Position numbers and translations under genes: made by a program. The notes under the pieces are model-generated. The model was not told where the DNA came from and searched no databases. It saw only the letters and a list, made by a program, of their open reading frames with translations. A DNA stretch of 64,000 nucleotides, from positions 124,001-188,000 of the forward strand of contig NZ_JAETXM010000002.1 of the NCBI RefSeq assembly GCF_024494465.1, given 5' to 3'. This document shows positions 8,350 to 17,019 of the stretch, piece by piece. This DNA is from Bacillus sp. V3B (GTDB taxonomy: Bacteria; Bacillota; Bacilli; Bacillales; Cytobacillaceae). The first letter of the stretch is position 1. Every line of letters begins with the position of its first letter.

Positions 8350-8401
8350 TAAGATTTATCCATGGTCACCAATTCACCCTGTTCTTCCGGTTTCACTCAT
8401 C

Positions 8402-8435
8402 AAAAAGAGAGTGGCTGTTCGAAAATCAGCCACTC
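8402..8435 (-). terminator. Terminator downstream of the GH13 gene
   Basis: A perfect 9-bp inverted repeat GAGTGGCTG / CAGCCACTC (8409-8435) is followed on the minus strand by TCTCTTTTTG, suited to end the gene whose stop lies at 8512. Its U-tract orientation argues against use by the plus-strand SDR. Confidence 0.7.
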
Positions 8436-8511
8436 CTACTAAGAAATAGTTTCTTAACTTGTTGAAAAATAAAGAGAAAGGATCCATCGGTTATAGACTT
8501 ATCTCTATCCT

Positions 8512-10020
8512 TTATGTTCGTTGTCTGCGTGATCTTTTCCTAACAAGAATGATGAAAACAGTAAATGAAATTAGTACAACTGCCAGCGCTAGTATATAAG
8601 GGTAATTTACACCTGATTTATTACTTAGCACATAGACTTCGGACTCATCACGATCGATTGTAATCGTAAATTGATCGTCCCTGCTGCGGACCAAGTCTCC
8701 GTTTAGTATCCCCCTCAATTCTTTATCAACAGCAAGCTCTTTAGCTGGGATCCTAACGGTTTCTGTTTGCGTTGTATTATTGATCGCCACAACAACCGTT
8801 TCATTTTCGTAGACACGTTTGAATACAGCCATTCCATTGTTTTCGTATAGCATTTCCATCGTACCTCTTGTGAGAGAAGGAAATGATGATCTTACTCTCC
8901 CAATTTTTGCTACATATTCGACTAAGTCATTATCAGCTCTGAAATTCATTTGCCTATGGTTATCAGGTGCTTCTCCTCCATCCAATGCAATTTCACTTCC
9001 ATAATAGACAAATGGAATCCCTGGTGTTGTATAAAGAAACGTTAAGGCTTGTCTCCAGCGCGGACCTGGATGCTCATTGATACTCACTGTATCTCTTGTA
9101 AATCGAACAGTATGGTGATTGTCCATAAAAGTAGCCATTACATAAGGATTAGGATAGAGTTCTTCTTTTTGCTCCTGCATCGCAAACAAGGATGCGAAGG
9201 ACTGATCAGGCTCCGGGAAAACCTTTCTTAACTCTTCATTCAAAGAATAATCAACAAAACCATCAATTCCAGTCTCCATATATGAAGCAAGTTCATCCGG
9301 ATCATTGGTCATGGCTTCTCCAAGAAGATAGAAATTATTTTTCATACTTTTTACTTCCTTCGAAAAATCTAGCAAAAAACTTTCCGGTACTTCATTAACT
9401 GAATCTAAACGATAGCCGTCAATATCCGTCTCTTCAATCCACCATTTAGCCACATCTATTAAATATTTCTTAACTTCCACGTTTTCTTGATTTAATTTTG
9501 GCAAAAGACTCTTTTCTTGACTCACTTCCTGTTGCTCGGGATGGAACCAGTCTTCTTTAGTCGGATCATTTAACCATGGATGATTGGGCCCTATAGAATT
9601 CACAACAAAATCAAGGATTACTTTCATATCCCGCTTATGTACTTCATCTACTAGTTTCTTAAATAACTTGATTGATCCAAAATGTTCATCTGTTTTGTAG
9701 TAATCATTTACCCAATACCCGTGATATCCTCCCTCCATATTGTCAAAAATAGGTGTAAGTGATATCGTCGTAAAACCCATATCTTTTATGTAATCTAATT
9801 GATCGATTACTCCTTGAAAGTCACCACCATGGTAACCAATAGGGTCATCTAGATCGACACCCATATCGTTACTCTGATCACCATTATTAAAACGATCAAT
9901 CATTATTAAATACACAGTTTCATCTTGCCATTTACGATCTCCATGTTCATCTGCACCTACTGATAGGATGTTAAAAAACAGTAACGAAATGAACAAGAGT
10001 ATGATAGCTCCTTTTTTCAT
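8512..10020 (-). CDS. Membrane-anchored GH13 (alpha-amylase-like) protein with altered catalytic motifs
   Basis: This 502-residue GH13-type protein has a signal peptide (1 to about 23, cut after VGA) and a C-terminal membrane helix (about 471-494) with an RKRSRRQR tail, so the barrel would face outside. Nucleophile Asp206 (DGYRLDSVNE) and acid/base Glu235 (LLGEAM) are present and region V is LPKLN. Two conserved positions differ: region I reads DFVVNS (Ser142 where His is usual) and region IV reads FMDNHH (His303 where the third catalytic Asp is usual). Starch-type activity may therefore be reduced, altered or absent. It is monocistronic between two terminators and next to asnO. Confidence 0.82.
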   Translation of the reverse strand: MKKGAIILLFISLLFFNILSVGADEHGDRKWQDETVYLIMIDRFNNGDQSNDMGVDLDDPIGYHGGDFQGVIDQLDYIKDMGFTTISLTPIFDNMEGGYHGYWVNDYYKTDEHFGSIKLFKKLVDEVHKRDMKVILDFVVNSIGPNHPWLNDPTKEDWFHPEQQEVSQEKSLLPKLNQENVEVKKYLIDVAKWWIEETDIDGYRLDSVNEVPESFLLDFSKEVKSMKNNFYLLGEAMTNDPDELASYMETGIDGFVDYSLNEELRKVFPEPDQSFASLFAMQEQKEELYPNPYVMATFMDNHHTVRFTRDTVSINEHPGPRWRQALTFLYTTPGIPFVYYGSEIALDGGEAPDNHRQMNFRADNDLVEYVAKIGRVRSSFPSLTRGTMEMLYENNGMAVFKRVYENETVVVAINNTTQTETVRIPAKELAVDKELRGILNGDLVRSRDDQFTITIDRDESEVYVLSNKSGVNYPYILALAVVLISFTVFIILVRKRSRRQRT

Positions 10021-10178
10021 CCAAAATTCCCCTTTCTCCCCCCTGCTGTTCTATCATTATCTTAAAAAATTTATACTCATTCTTTAAGATTAGCTTTTCG
10101 TTTCTACATCGTCAACGAAAAACCTTTTTATTCTGAAACATTTGAAATATTCATTTTCTATTATAGAAAATAATAAAT

Positions 10179-10217
10179 AAAGTTAAAAATCCAGAATTTC
10201 TCTGGTTTTTTAACTTT
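10179..10217 (-). terminator. Terminator downstream of asnO
   Basis: A long inverted repeat AAAGTTAAAAA-CCAGA / TCTGG-TTTTTAACTTT flanks a short loop, 15 bases beyond the asnO stop; on the minus strand it runs into TTTTTAACTTTATTT. Nothing else is evident between 10021 and 10178. Confidence 0.8.
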
Positions 10218-10232
10218 ATCTCTTCATCCTTT

Positions 10233-12080
10233 TTAGTCCACAATATTAATTTTATAATCGTTAAACCAATAATGGATTTGCACTAAATGGGCTAACAACT
10301 GTGGGCCTGTCATCAATTGACCAAACCATGGTTCTTTAAACGAATCTCCTTCTGTCTCAACGATTTGACGTAGCTTCTCACTATCAAATAACTCATATAA
10401 AACCGAGCTGCGTTCTTGTAAAATACTTTCTAACATCCCTTTGACAATTTTTCGATAGGCAGGATGATGTGTCTTTGGATAAGGACTTTTTTTCCGATAT
10501 AATACTTCATCTGGAAGCAGTCCTTCTAATGACTTTCGTAAAATTCCTTTTTCCTTATTTCCAACCATTTTCATTTCCCACGGGACATTCCACACATATT
10601 CTACTAAGCGATGATCAGCAAATGGAACACGTACTTCAAGACTTGCCCCCATACTCATTCTATCCTTCCGATCAAGTAAAGTCGTCATGAACGAAAGCAT
10701 ATTGATATAAAACAATTCTCTTCTCTTCGCTTCCTCTATACTTTCTCCATCAAGTAATGGAGTCTCATCTACCATTTCCTGATACTTCGCTAATGAATAT
10801 TCACGAAGATTTAACCGCTCTTGCCAATGGTCCTTTAATAAGCCTTGTCTTTCATCAACTGATCTCATCCACGGGAATCCTGGTCGATTTAAATCCTCTG
10901 CACGCTTAAACCATGGATAACCACCAAAAATTTCATCCGCACATTCTCCGGATAAACCTACGACAAAATCCTTTTTTATTTCACGGCAAAACCAAAGTAA
11001 GGAAGAGTCCACATCAGCCATTCCTGGTAAATCCCTAACATGAACGGCCTCAATCAAGTCCTCAGCCAACTGTTCTTGGGAAATCACACAATAATGATGA
11101 ACCGTATTAAACGTGTCTGACATTTTTTTTATATATTCACCATCTGAATTTGGTTGAAATTCATTGGCTTTGAAAAACTGACCATTTTCTTCATAATCAA
11201 TTGAATACGTATGAAGCTGACCTTTGCCTTCTTTTTGAAAAGCGTTTGCGGTAATGGCTGTTATTGCACTTGAATCGACACCTCCGGAAAGAAAGGTACA
11301 AAGAGGAACATCTGAGACGAGTTGCCTTGTGACAGCATCCGTAAATAAAGAACCGATCTTTTCAGTAGTTTCATCAAGTGAGTCATGGTGTTGTTCACTT
11401 TTCACATTCCAATAACGCCAAATCTTTAATCCGTCACGAGAAAAGGTTAACGCATGAGCGGGTCGTAACTCTTTAATTCCTTTAAATACACCGGAACTTG
11501 GTGTTCTTGATGGGCCTAATCCAAAAACTTCTGCCAACCCTTCCCGATCGAGCGCTCGGTTCACATTAGGGTGTGCCAAAATCGCCTTTAATTCTGAACC
11601 AAAGATAATCCCTTTCGCTGTTTCATAGTAAAATAATGGTTTTACACCTAGTCGATCACGACCAATGAACAGCAAATCTCGCTCCTGATCCCAAACGGCA
11701 AAAGCAAAGATTCCATTTAAATAATCAACACATTTTTCTTTCCATTCCATATAGGCAGCTAACAGGACTTCAGTATCAGAATGACCATTAAATGAATATC
11801 CTTTTAATAACAACTCTTTTCGGATATCTTCTGTATTATATAGCTCACCGTTATAACAAATCGTATACCTACGATCCTGTTTTGTTTTTACCATAGGCTG
11901 CTTACCGCTCACAGGGTCAACAACGACTAATCTTTTGTGCCCAAATCCAACATGCAGATCTGTCCAAATATTTGTATCATCCGGTCCTCTTTTCGCCAAA
12001 GTTTCCGTCATCTTTCCAATCGTAGTCTTTTCATTGTTTAAATTCTTGTCATAATCAATCCAACCCGTTATCCCACACAT
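10233..12080 (-). CDS. asnO: Asparagine synthase (glutamine-hydrolysing), AsnO-like
   Basis: This 615-residue class II asparagine synthetase makes asparagine from aspartate, ATP and glutamine in the cytosol. Cys2 of MCGITGWID is the N-terminal glutaminase nucleophile, RGPDD and YNGELYN complete that domain (1 to about 200), and the synthetase domain has the PP-loop LSGGVDSSAI and SGECADEIFGGYPWF. Length and context (next to yisN and yisL) match B. subtilis asnO (yisO), which is linked to sporulation. Normal length with no missing key residue. Confidence 0.92.
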   Translation of the reverse strand: MCGITGWIDYDKNLNNEKTTIGKMTETLAKRGPDDTNIWTDLHVGFGHKRLVVVDPVSGKQPMVKTKQDRRYTICYNGELYNTEDIRKELLLKGYSFNGHSDTEVLLAAYMEWKEKCVDYLNGIFAFAVWDQERDLLFIGRDRLGVKPLFYYETAKGIIFGSELKAILAHPNVNRALDREGLAEVFGLGPSRTPSSGVFKGIKELRPAHALTFSRDGLKIWRYWNVKSEQHHDSLDETTEKIGSLFTDAVTRQLVSDVPLCTFLSGGVDSSAITAITANAFQKEGKGQLHTYSIDYEENGQFFKANEFQPNSDGEYIKKMSDTFNTVHHYCVISQEQLAEDLIEAVHVRDLPGMADVDSSLLWFCREIKKDFVVGLSGECADEIFGGYPWFKRAEDLNRPGFPWMRSVDERQGLLKDHWQERLNLREYSLAKYQEMVDETPLLDGESIEEAKRRELFYINMLSFMTTLLDRKDRMSMGASLEVRVPFADHRLVEYVWNVPWEMKMVGNKEKGILRKSLEGLLPDEVLYRKKSPYPKTHHPAYRKIVKGMLESILQERSSVLYELFDSEKLRQIVETEGDSFKEPWFGQLMTGPQLLAHLVQIHYWFNDYKINIVD

Positions 12081-12373
12081 CTATACTCATCCTTTCTTTA
12101 CGGAACCTTGATAGCTACCATTTCTTTACCTAGCCTATGCAACATGTGTAAAAATGGTTATTTGTCCTAAAAAACAAAAAATGTGTTTAAAACAGAGGGA
12201 ATCTGTCTACAAATAGAAAAACGAAATCAGCTTATGATCCAAGTCCCTAACCGATGGCCTACTAAAGGAGCAATGCCAGAACTTGTATGTCCTGTACGCC
12301 ACATCTAGATAATAGAGAAAAGAGAAATCATCCCTTCTATAATAAGGGGTTCTATATGGAGGTTTTATAGATC
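12081..12373. other. Intergenic region between asnO and the yisN-like gene
   Basis: This 293-base divergent intergenic stretch should hold both promoters. Its middle (12227-12308) is less AT-rich than the flanks and reads as a 24-25-codon ORF on either strand; on the minus strand it gives MWRTGHTSSGIAPLVGHRL and six more residues. Neither version has a clear ribosome-binding site, so I do not call a gene. Confidence 0.4.
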
Positions 12374-12934
12374 ATGAATAAACAACAGCGTACAAAATTA
12401 ATTGAATATCAACAGCGTGCCTTCACAGAGGGAACAATTGAGTGTATAAACGATCAATGGGTTTTTTTTGATGATGAGACAGAGGAAGCTACACTTTTAG
12501 ATGTATGGCTTCATGAAGAAATTGAAGTATTTCGCTTAAATCGCTGGAGAAAAGGGGTATTAAATAAAGAAGGTAAAATGAAACAAGGCAATGATGTCAT
12601 TCACTTAAAAAACCAAGAAACGATCCGAATCCGTAAACACCTAGTATTTGCATTAGAACAATTACTAAAAGAAGTAAATGATGATGCTTTTTGTCAATTT
12701 ATCACCAATTTAAACAGCATGAATTTTTCAATTTACGATTGTATTTATTGCTATAATCATCTAACCTTCTTAAGTGAAACGAAGCAAAAAAGTGGAGTTA
12801 ACTTTATTATTTTTGATAACGGTGAATCTATTTGCAGCGTTCATCATCATTTCGTCTACTATGAAAAAACAAGCGACCGCTTCGAATTTACACTAAATAC
12901 AGGAAAAAGAATGGTCATTGAAAAAATAGGATGA
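12374..12934 (+). CDS. DUF2777-family protein (YisN-like)
   Basis: This 186-residue cytosolic protein has no membrane segment. The N-terminal EYQQRAFTEGTIECINDQWVFF stretch and position between asnO and yisL fit the DUF2777/YisN family. Cysteines cluster at FSIYDCIYCYNHL (CxxC) and at SICSVHHHF, a combination that could bind a metal, but that is inference. A TGGAGG site sits 11 bases before the ATG. It is convergent with yisL, and the two share the terminator at 12960-12985. No function is known to me. Confidence 0.65.
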   Translation: MNKQQRTKLIEYQQRAFTEGTIECINDQWVFFDDETEEATLLDVWLHEEIEVFRLNRWRKGVLNKEGKMKQGNDVIHLKNQETIRIRKHLVFALEQLLKEVNDDAFCQFITNLNSMNFSIYDCIYCYNHLTFLSETKQKSGVNFIIFDNGESICSVHHHFVYYEKTSDRFEFTLNTGKRMVIEKIG

Positions 12935-12959
12935 TTTTTTATTCTGTCTATCAACGCAA

Positions 12960-12985
12960 AAAAAACTGCCAATTGGCAGTTTTTT
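12960..12985. terminator. Bidirectional terminator between yisN-like gene and yisL
   Basis: A perfect 26-bp palindrome (AAAAAACTGCCAA and its complement) with T-runs on both strands lies between the two convergent genes. Confidence 0.88.
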
Positions 12986-12995
12986 CACATATTAT

Positions 12996-13349
12996 CTAAA
13001 TATAAAATCCTAATGGAAGCGTTAATCCTAAGTAGACTACAACAACAAATAAAACAGCAAACAAAGCCCAAACAGCACCTGTTGGTTTTCCTTTGATTGT
13101 AAAAGTAAGAACCATTTCAAAGAAACCAATCACAAGCACTCCCAAAATGGCCTTAATCCAATACATGGAAGTAATTGGACCTAGATCAAAGAGCATCACA
13201 ACACCCGTAGCAATAATTAATAGATAAAATAATCGTAAGATCATTTGAACGACTTTCAAACCACGAGATTTTCCAGCTTTATGTAGTCCGATTGCAATAA
13301 AAAACAAAATCAATGCTAATAACCATGTTGTAATATGTGCATGTGTCAT
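12996..13349 (-). CDS. yisL: YisL family (DUF1516) membrane protein
   Basis: This 117-residue protein consists of four predicted membrane helices (about 7-25, 36-56, 64-84 and 92-114) linked by short basic loops (HKAGKSRGLK, TIKGKPTGA). It matches the YisL/DUF1516 family in length and pattern, and lies in the asnO-yisN-yisL order known from B. subtilis. No catalytic motif is visible and the function is unknown. Confidence 0.85.
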   Translation of the reverse strand: MTHAHITTWLLALILFFIAIGLHKAGKSRGLKVVQMILRLFYLLIIATGVVMLFDLGPITSMYWIKAILGVLVIGFFEMVLTFTIKGKPTGAVWALFAVLFVVVVYLGLTLPLGFYI

Positions 13350-13507
13350 TCTTTCAATTCCTCTCTATTAAAATTCAAAATTATCATATCACATAGAAAA
13401 AGAAAAACCTACTTATATGATGTTAACAATCCTCATTTTCCTATTGAATTATTCTCATCAAAGAATTAATAAACATTATATTCTTATCCATGAATTTCAT
13501 TAGACAC

Positions 13508-14707
13508 TTAAGAAAGACCTTTTGGTTTTCGCACGAGTTTTTGCTTTTTAAAATACGTAAAGTTTCGCCATGCCCATTCTGCCGGACCATAGTAAAAAGA
13601 TTTAAGCCATAGTCTACTCAAGAAAATTTGACAAGTATAAATGACCAGAACAAGCAGGGTTCCCATAGCAACAGATACTTTTCCATATACCCCCAAACCA
13701 TAACTATAGAATATGAGCGTTGCCACAATGGATTGAAGTAAATAATTACTAAAGGACATTCTTCCAACATATGAGATAGAAGTGAGTAGCTTATTCAAGT
13801 ATTTTTTTTCAGCAAACAAAGCAATGGTCAAACCGTATGAAATAGCAAGAAGCGGTCCACCGAGAATATCCTGAACATATGTGGTAGCCCAATTGGTTGC
13901 CAACATATATGGAAACAACTTAAAAACGAAACCAAATATGCTTGTTAGAATAAGTGTGATTGTTAACCCTTTTCGATGTTTATCAACCTGTTCAAGCCAT
14001 CTATACTTCGCAGCACTACCACCAATTAAAAAAAGAGGTAACAATGAAAAAAGCATCATCACCAGCCCAAACACATTATTCGTATAAGTCCAGTCATCCA
14101 TACGCTGTGCTGTAATCTCAAAAAAAGATCCATTCTGATAGATATCTAATGATTGTGAGGATAAGAATGGATTGTTAATAGAAAACTTTTCCCCTGGAAG
14201 AAATAAAATAGTCAAAAATAGCATAACGATAAAAAATAAATTTGGCAAAATATACAATAAGTTACCGATGATCATCATACTTCGTCCACTCAGACGAATA
14301 AACAAAAGAAAGATAAAGCCTAAGAGAGCATAATTAAATAAAATATCACCATGCCAAATAAAAAAAGCATGGGCTAGGCCAATAACTAACAAAAGCGAAA
14401 GCCTTCTTAACGCAATAGGTATAAAAGAAATCTTTTTCAATTGTGCTCTTTCCCTTAATAACACGAGTCCATACCCAAATAGCATCGAAAACAGCGGATA
14501 AAAGCTCGCTTGGACAAAGATATCAATAAAAATATAGACTCCTTGATCAAGCGGATTCTGCCACCATTGCAATGGATCAATGTACAAAAATGGCGAGTGA
14601 AATGACAGCATATTCACAAGAAAAATACCTAATATTGCAAATCCTCTCATCATGTCTAAGGATACAATCCGATTCTTTTCTTGCAAAGGGGATATTAATG
14701 ATTCCAT
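13508..14707 (-). CDS. DUF418-domain membrane protein (YeiB/YxaH-like)
   Basis: The 399-residue protein has about nine to ten membrane helices. The opening RIVSLDMMRGFAILGIFLVNM, with its acyltransferase-3-like LDMMRGFAILG motif, and the C-terminal segment GRMSFSNYLLQSIVATLIF followed by YGPAEWAWRNFTY are signatures of the DUF418 family. The family is of unknown transport or acyl-transfer function. It takes the place of the yisI-yisK genes that B. subtilis has between gerPA and yisL. The gene stands alone, with an ordinary start and length. Confidence 0.82.
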   Translation of the reverse strand: MESLISPLQEKNRIVSLDMMRGFAILGIFLVNMLSFHSPFLYIDPLQWWQNPLDQGVYIFIDIFVQASFYPLFSMLFGYGLVLLRERAQLKKISFIPIALRRLSLLLVIGLAHAFFIWHGDILFNYALLGFIFLLFIRLSGRSMMIIGNLLYILPNLFFIVMLFLTILFLPGEKFSINNPFLSSQSLDIYQNGSFFEITAQRMDDWTYTNNVFGLVMMLFSLLPLFLIGGSAAKYRWLEQVDKHRKGLTITLILTSIFGFVFKLFPYMLATNWATTYVQDILGGPLLAISYGLTIALFAEKKYLNKLLTSISYVGRMSFSNYLLQSIVATLIFYSYGLGVYGKVSVAMGTLLVLVIYTCQIFLSRLWLKSFYYGPAEWAWRNFTYFKKQKLVRKPKGLS

Positions 14708-14814
14708 ATTTCAACTCCTCACTAATTAGTAACCATTCTATTTCTATTATAGAATATAATACTTTAAAAATTTGTAAATAACACAAAATATTTAAAAGCA
14801 TTAAGCTACCGAAT

Positions 14815-14842
14815 CACCTTTCGTCATTCGTAACATACAATA
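14815..14842 (+). promoter_or_regulatory. SigK-like promoter of the gerP operon
   Basis: The -10 element CATACAATA (14834-14842) matches the SigK pattern CATAnnnTA exactly, with an AC -35 element at 14816-14817 (within CACC) 16 bases upstream. gerP is a known SigK-dependent mother-cell operon in Bacillus. The gerPA ATG lies 63 bases downstream of the -10. Confidence 0.65.
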
Positions 14843-14905
14843 TCAAAAGCTGGGCAAGAATCACTTTTATTCAGCCCCATAAAAAATATTAAAGGGTGTT
14901 ACACT

Positions 14906-15127
14906 ATGCCAGCCATTGTAGGTGCTGTTCAAGTTATATCGATCGGATCAGCTGCCGTTTTCCATATTGGGGATGTCTACAAAATATCAACCATATCCAA
15001 CGCAAAGACGTTCGCTGGAGCAGGATCTTTTAATACAGGTGAGACGCTTCATGTGAAAAATCAGCAAAGCTCAACAAATACTTTTGATCAAGATGGAACC
15101 GACCAAGGGAATTTCTTTAATGTTTAG
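14906..15127 (+). CDS. gerPA: Spore germination protein GerPA
   Basis: This 73-residue protein of the GerPA/GerPF family has the VGAVQVISIGSAAVFHIGD opening and the AKTFAGAGSFNTGE motif. It is the first gene of a six-gene operon needed for germinants to pass the spore coat or to localise coat-side proteins; it acts in the mother cell and coat. It resembles gerPF at the other end of the operon (shared MPA-x-x-G-x-VQ start and GAG-x-x-NTG motif), consistent with ancient duplication. An AAAGGGTG site precedes the ATG. Confidence 0.92.
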   Translation: MPAIVGAVQVISIGSAAVFHIGDVYKISTISNAKTFAGAGSFNTGETLHVKNQQSSTNTFDQDGTDQGNFFNV

Positions 15128-15168
15128 CAGTCTCATTCCTAAAGTGACTAAATAAAGTGGTGAAATAT

Positions 15169-15384
15169 ATGAATTTCTATGTTCAACAATCCATATCTAT
15201 TCAATTTTTGAAAATTGATGGGATTACAAACTCATCTGTACTCCAAATCGGGAGTGCTGGGATCATTAAACCTGCTTCTCATTTGTATAATACAGGCGGA
15301 TATATAGAACCTGCCCCTGAAGCAGAAACACCCAGTTCAGTAATCGAAGCACCAGCTGTTCCATTGACATCTCCCACTTCTTAA
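15169..15384 (+). CDS. gerPB: Spore germination protein GerPB
   Basis: This 71-residue GerPB-type protein has the typical MNFYVQQSISIQFLKIDGITNSSVLQIGSAG opening shared with other GerP subunits, then a Pro/Ala/Glu-rich tail. I chose the ATG at 15169 (preceded by GTGGTGA) rather than the in-frame GTGs at 15157 and 15160. It is the second gene of the operon, 41 bases after gerPA. It is a coat-associated protein required for efficient germinant access. Confidence 0.88.
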   Translation: MNFYVQQSISIQFLKIDGITNSSVLQIGSAGIIKPASHLYNTGGYIEPAPEAETPSSVIEAPAVPLTSPTS

Positions 15385-15456
15385 TTCTTACTTGAACGAC
15401 CATGTTTCGCATCATGTTTTTGATTGTCGTAGACAGAGTATTGTGAGGTGTGAAGA

Positions 15457-16062
15457 ATGAACCAAAATATCTATCCGATACTCCAATCGATGCAAGCATA
15501 CCTAGCTAAACAAGATAAAAAAATACGTAGTCTCCAACAGAAGGTAAACTCCTTGGAGAATACCGTAACTGAATTACAAAATCGCCCTCCTGTTCATGTC
15601 GAACGGATGGAATACAAATTTGATCAATTGAAAGTTGAAACACTAGAGGGAACATTAAACATTGGTTTAAATCCAACGGACTTACAGGGAATCGAGGACT
15701 TTTCTGTTCCAAATCAAAAGGGACCTGCCTCTCCGAAAGAAAGAATGTCGATGTTCACAGAAATTGAAAACTATATCGATCAATATCTTGATACAAACTT
15801 ATCAGCCATTGTTCAGGATGTAGGACAACAAATAAACTTTCAAGTGGATGATTCTTATCGTGAATTTATTCTTCAAGATATTAAAAAACAACTTCCAAAC
15901 AGAATTGAGTATTATTTAAACCAGCCTCATAGAAAGGCAAACGAATCGCCTGAACAACAAAAAGAATGGATTCTAGAACAGCTGAAGAAAGAAATTCACT
16001 ATGGTGTTTTAACTTTTCTTCAACATTTACCAGAAAATATGAAAGGAACGAAATCAGAATGA
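15457..16062 (+). CDS. gerPC: Spore germination protein GerPC
   Basis: This 201-residue protein is the largest GerP subunit. An N-terminal coiled coil (about residues 10-45, KQDKKIRSLQQKVNSLENTV) precedes a VERMEYKFDQLKVETLEGTLNIGL strand-rich segment and a helical C-terminal domain, all characteristic of GerPC. It overlaps gerPD by an ATGA junction, so the two are translationally coupled. A GAGGTGTGAAGA site selects the ATG. Confidence 0.92.
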   Translation: MNQNIYPILQSMQAYLAKQDKKIRSLQQKVNSLENTVTELQNRPPVHVERMEYKFDQLKVETLEGTLNIGLNPTDLQGIEDFSVPNQKGPASPKERMSMFTEIENYIDQYLDTNLSAIVQDVGQQINFQVDDSYREFILQDIKKQLPNRIEYYLNQPHRKANESPEQQKEWILEQLKKEIHYGVLTFLQHLPENMKGTKSE

Positions 16063-16238
16063 ATTTTGAAGTCGTTAATCGTGAACTTTGTGTCGGCAGT
16101 ATTCGGGTACTTGGGGTTTCAAGCTCTTCGCTGTTAATGGTTGGAGATACCAATACAGTCCAGCTTACTTCTCTATTTGATACCCCACCCGAATCCTTAA
16201 TTATCGGTCCATTTGTCCCACTAGTTCCACAAGGTTAA
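16059..16238 (+). CDS. gerPD: Spore germination protein GerPD
   Basis: This 59-residue protein begins in the ATGA overlap at the end of gerPC. It is Ser/Leu-rich with the GerPD pattern [21 protein letters not shown] followed by a short Pro-rich tail. Operon position and sequence both identify it. It is one of the small coat-localised subunits, and no catalytic residues are expected. Confidence 0.9.
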   Translation: MNFEVVNRELCVGSIRVLGVSSSSLLMVGDTNTVQLTSLFDTPPESLIIGPFVPLVPQG

Positions 16239-16242
16239 TGCT

Positions 16243-16644
16243 ATGTTGAAACGGACAGCAAAAGTAGACGCTCTTAAAGTAAAATCAGCCGGAATTTCCT
16301 CTGTGATTCAGATTGGTGATTCAAACGTAGTAAATGCTTTTACCCGTGCCATCGCCGTACAAAGACAGAAAGAACTCTTTTATTCTCATGAAGCAGATTT
16401 TCATTTATTTGATCTTTTTTCTAAATCACTCCCTCTTCCATCCATAGATGAAGCAATTACCACTCAAACAACATCATTAAATCCAATTATAAAGGTGGGT
16501 ATGATTGATGTTATTGGGATCAGTTCCTCGGCTATTTTGCATATTGGGAACTCTGAACATGTTCAAACAGAAGCCCGAGTCTTGCATATTAGACAATTGG
16601 AGTCCACAGAGAATAATAGTGACAACGCTACAGAGGAGGATTAA
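16243..16644 (+). CDS. gerPE: Spore germination protein GerPE
   Basis: This 133-residue protein contains two copies of the GerP-type hydrophobic motif: VKSAGISSVIQIGDSN near residue 13 and VIGISSSAILHIGNS near residue 90. That matches GerPE and suggests an internal duplication. It starts four bases after the gerPD stop and ends two bases before gerPF, so it is tightly coupled. The acidic C-terminal tail (ENNSDNATEED) is typical. Confidence 0.9.
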   Translation: MLKRTAKVDALKVKSAGISSVIQIGDSNVVNAFTRAIAVQRQKELFYSHEADFHLFDLFSKSLPLPSIDEAITTQTTSLNPIIKVGMIDVIGISSSAILHIGNSEHVQTEARVLHIRQLESTENNSDNATEED

Positions 16645-16646
16645 AG

Positions 16647-16865
16647 ATGCCTGCATTTATTGGACCCGTACAAATTTCTAACGTTGGTGGAGGCACTGTT
16701 CAATTTGGTGACGCGTTAAATATTGCACCAAAAAGCAACTCAAAGTCGAATTTAGGTTCAGGAGCAGGGAATACTGGTGCATTTATCATGACAAATAATG
16801 GGGTAAGCGCTACCAATCATATCGATAATAATTTAATCGATCAACCGAATGTCGGCAATAATTAA
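16647..16865 (+). CDS. gerPF: Spore germination protein GerPF
   Basis: This 72-residue protein (MPAFIGPVQISNVGGGTVQFGD) is the last gene of the operon and a paralogue of gerPA (AGNTGAF motif). An AGAGGATTAAAG site overlapping the gerPE end precedes the ATG. The operon closes at the strong terminator at 16982-17015, shared with the convergent addA. Confidence 0.92.
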   Translation: MPAFIGPVQISNVGGGTVQFGDALNIAPKSNSKSNLGSGAGNTGAFIMTNNGVSATNHIDNNLIDQPNVGNN

Positions 16866-16981
16866 TCGTAAAGCTAAAAGATCCTTGTGTTAACGTGTAA
16901 AAAATGAAATTATCTTTATAGGAAGGCTGTGTTAAACAATCGTGTTGATGCTCCAATGGCCATTTATCAACAATCATCATT

Positions 16982-17015
16982 AACACCGGCAGGAAACCAT
17001 TTTCCTGCCGGTGTT
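16982..17015. terminator. Bidirectional terminator between gerPF and addA
   Basis: A perfect 15-bp inverted repeat (AACACCGGCAGGAAA and its complement) with a 4-nt loop lies between the convergent genes, just past the addA stop. Confidence 0.88.
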
Positions 17016-17019
17016 TCGG

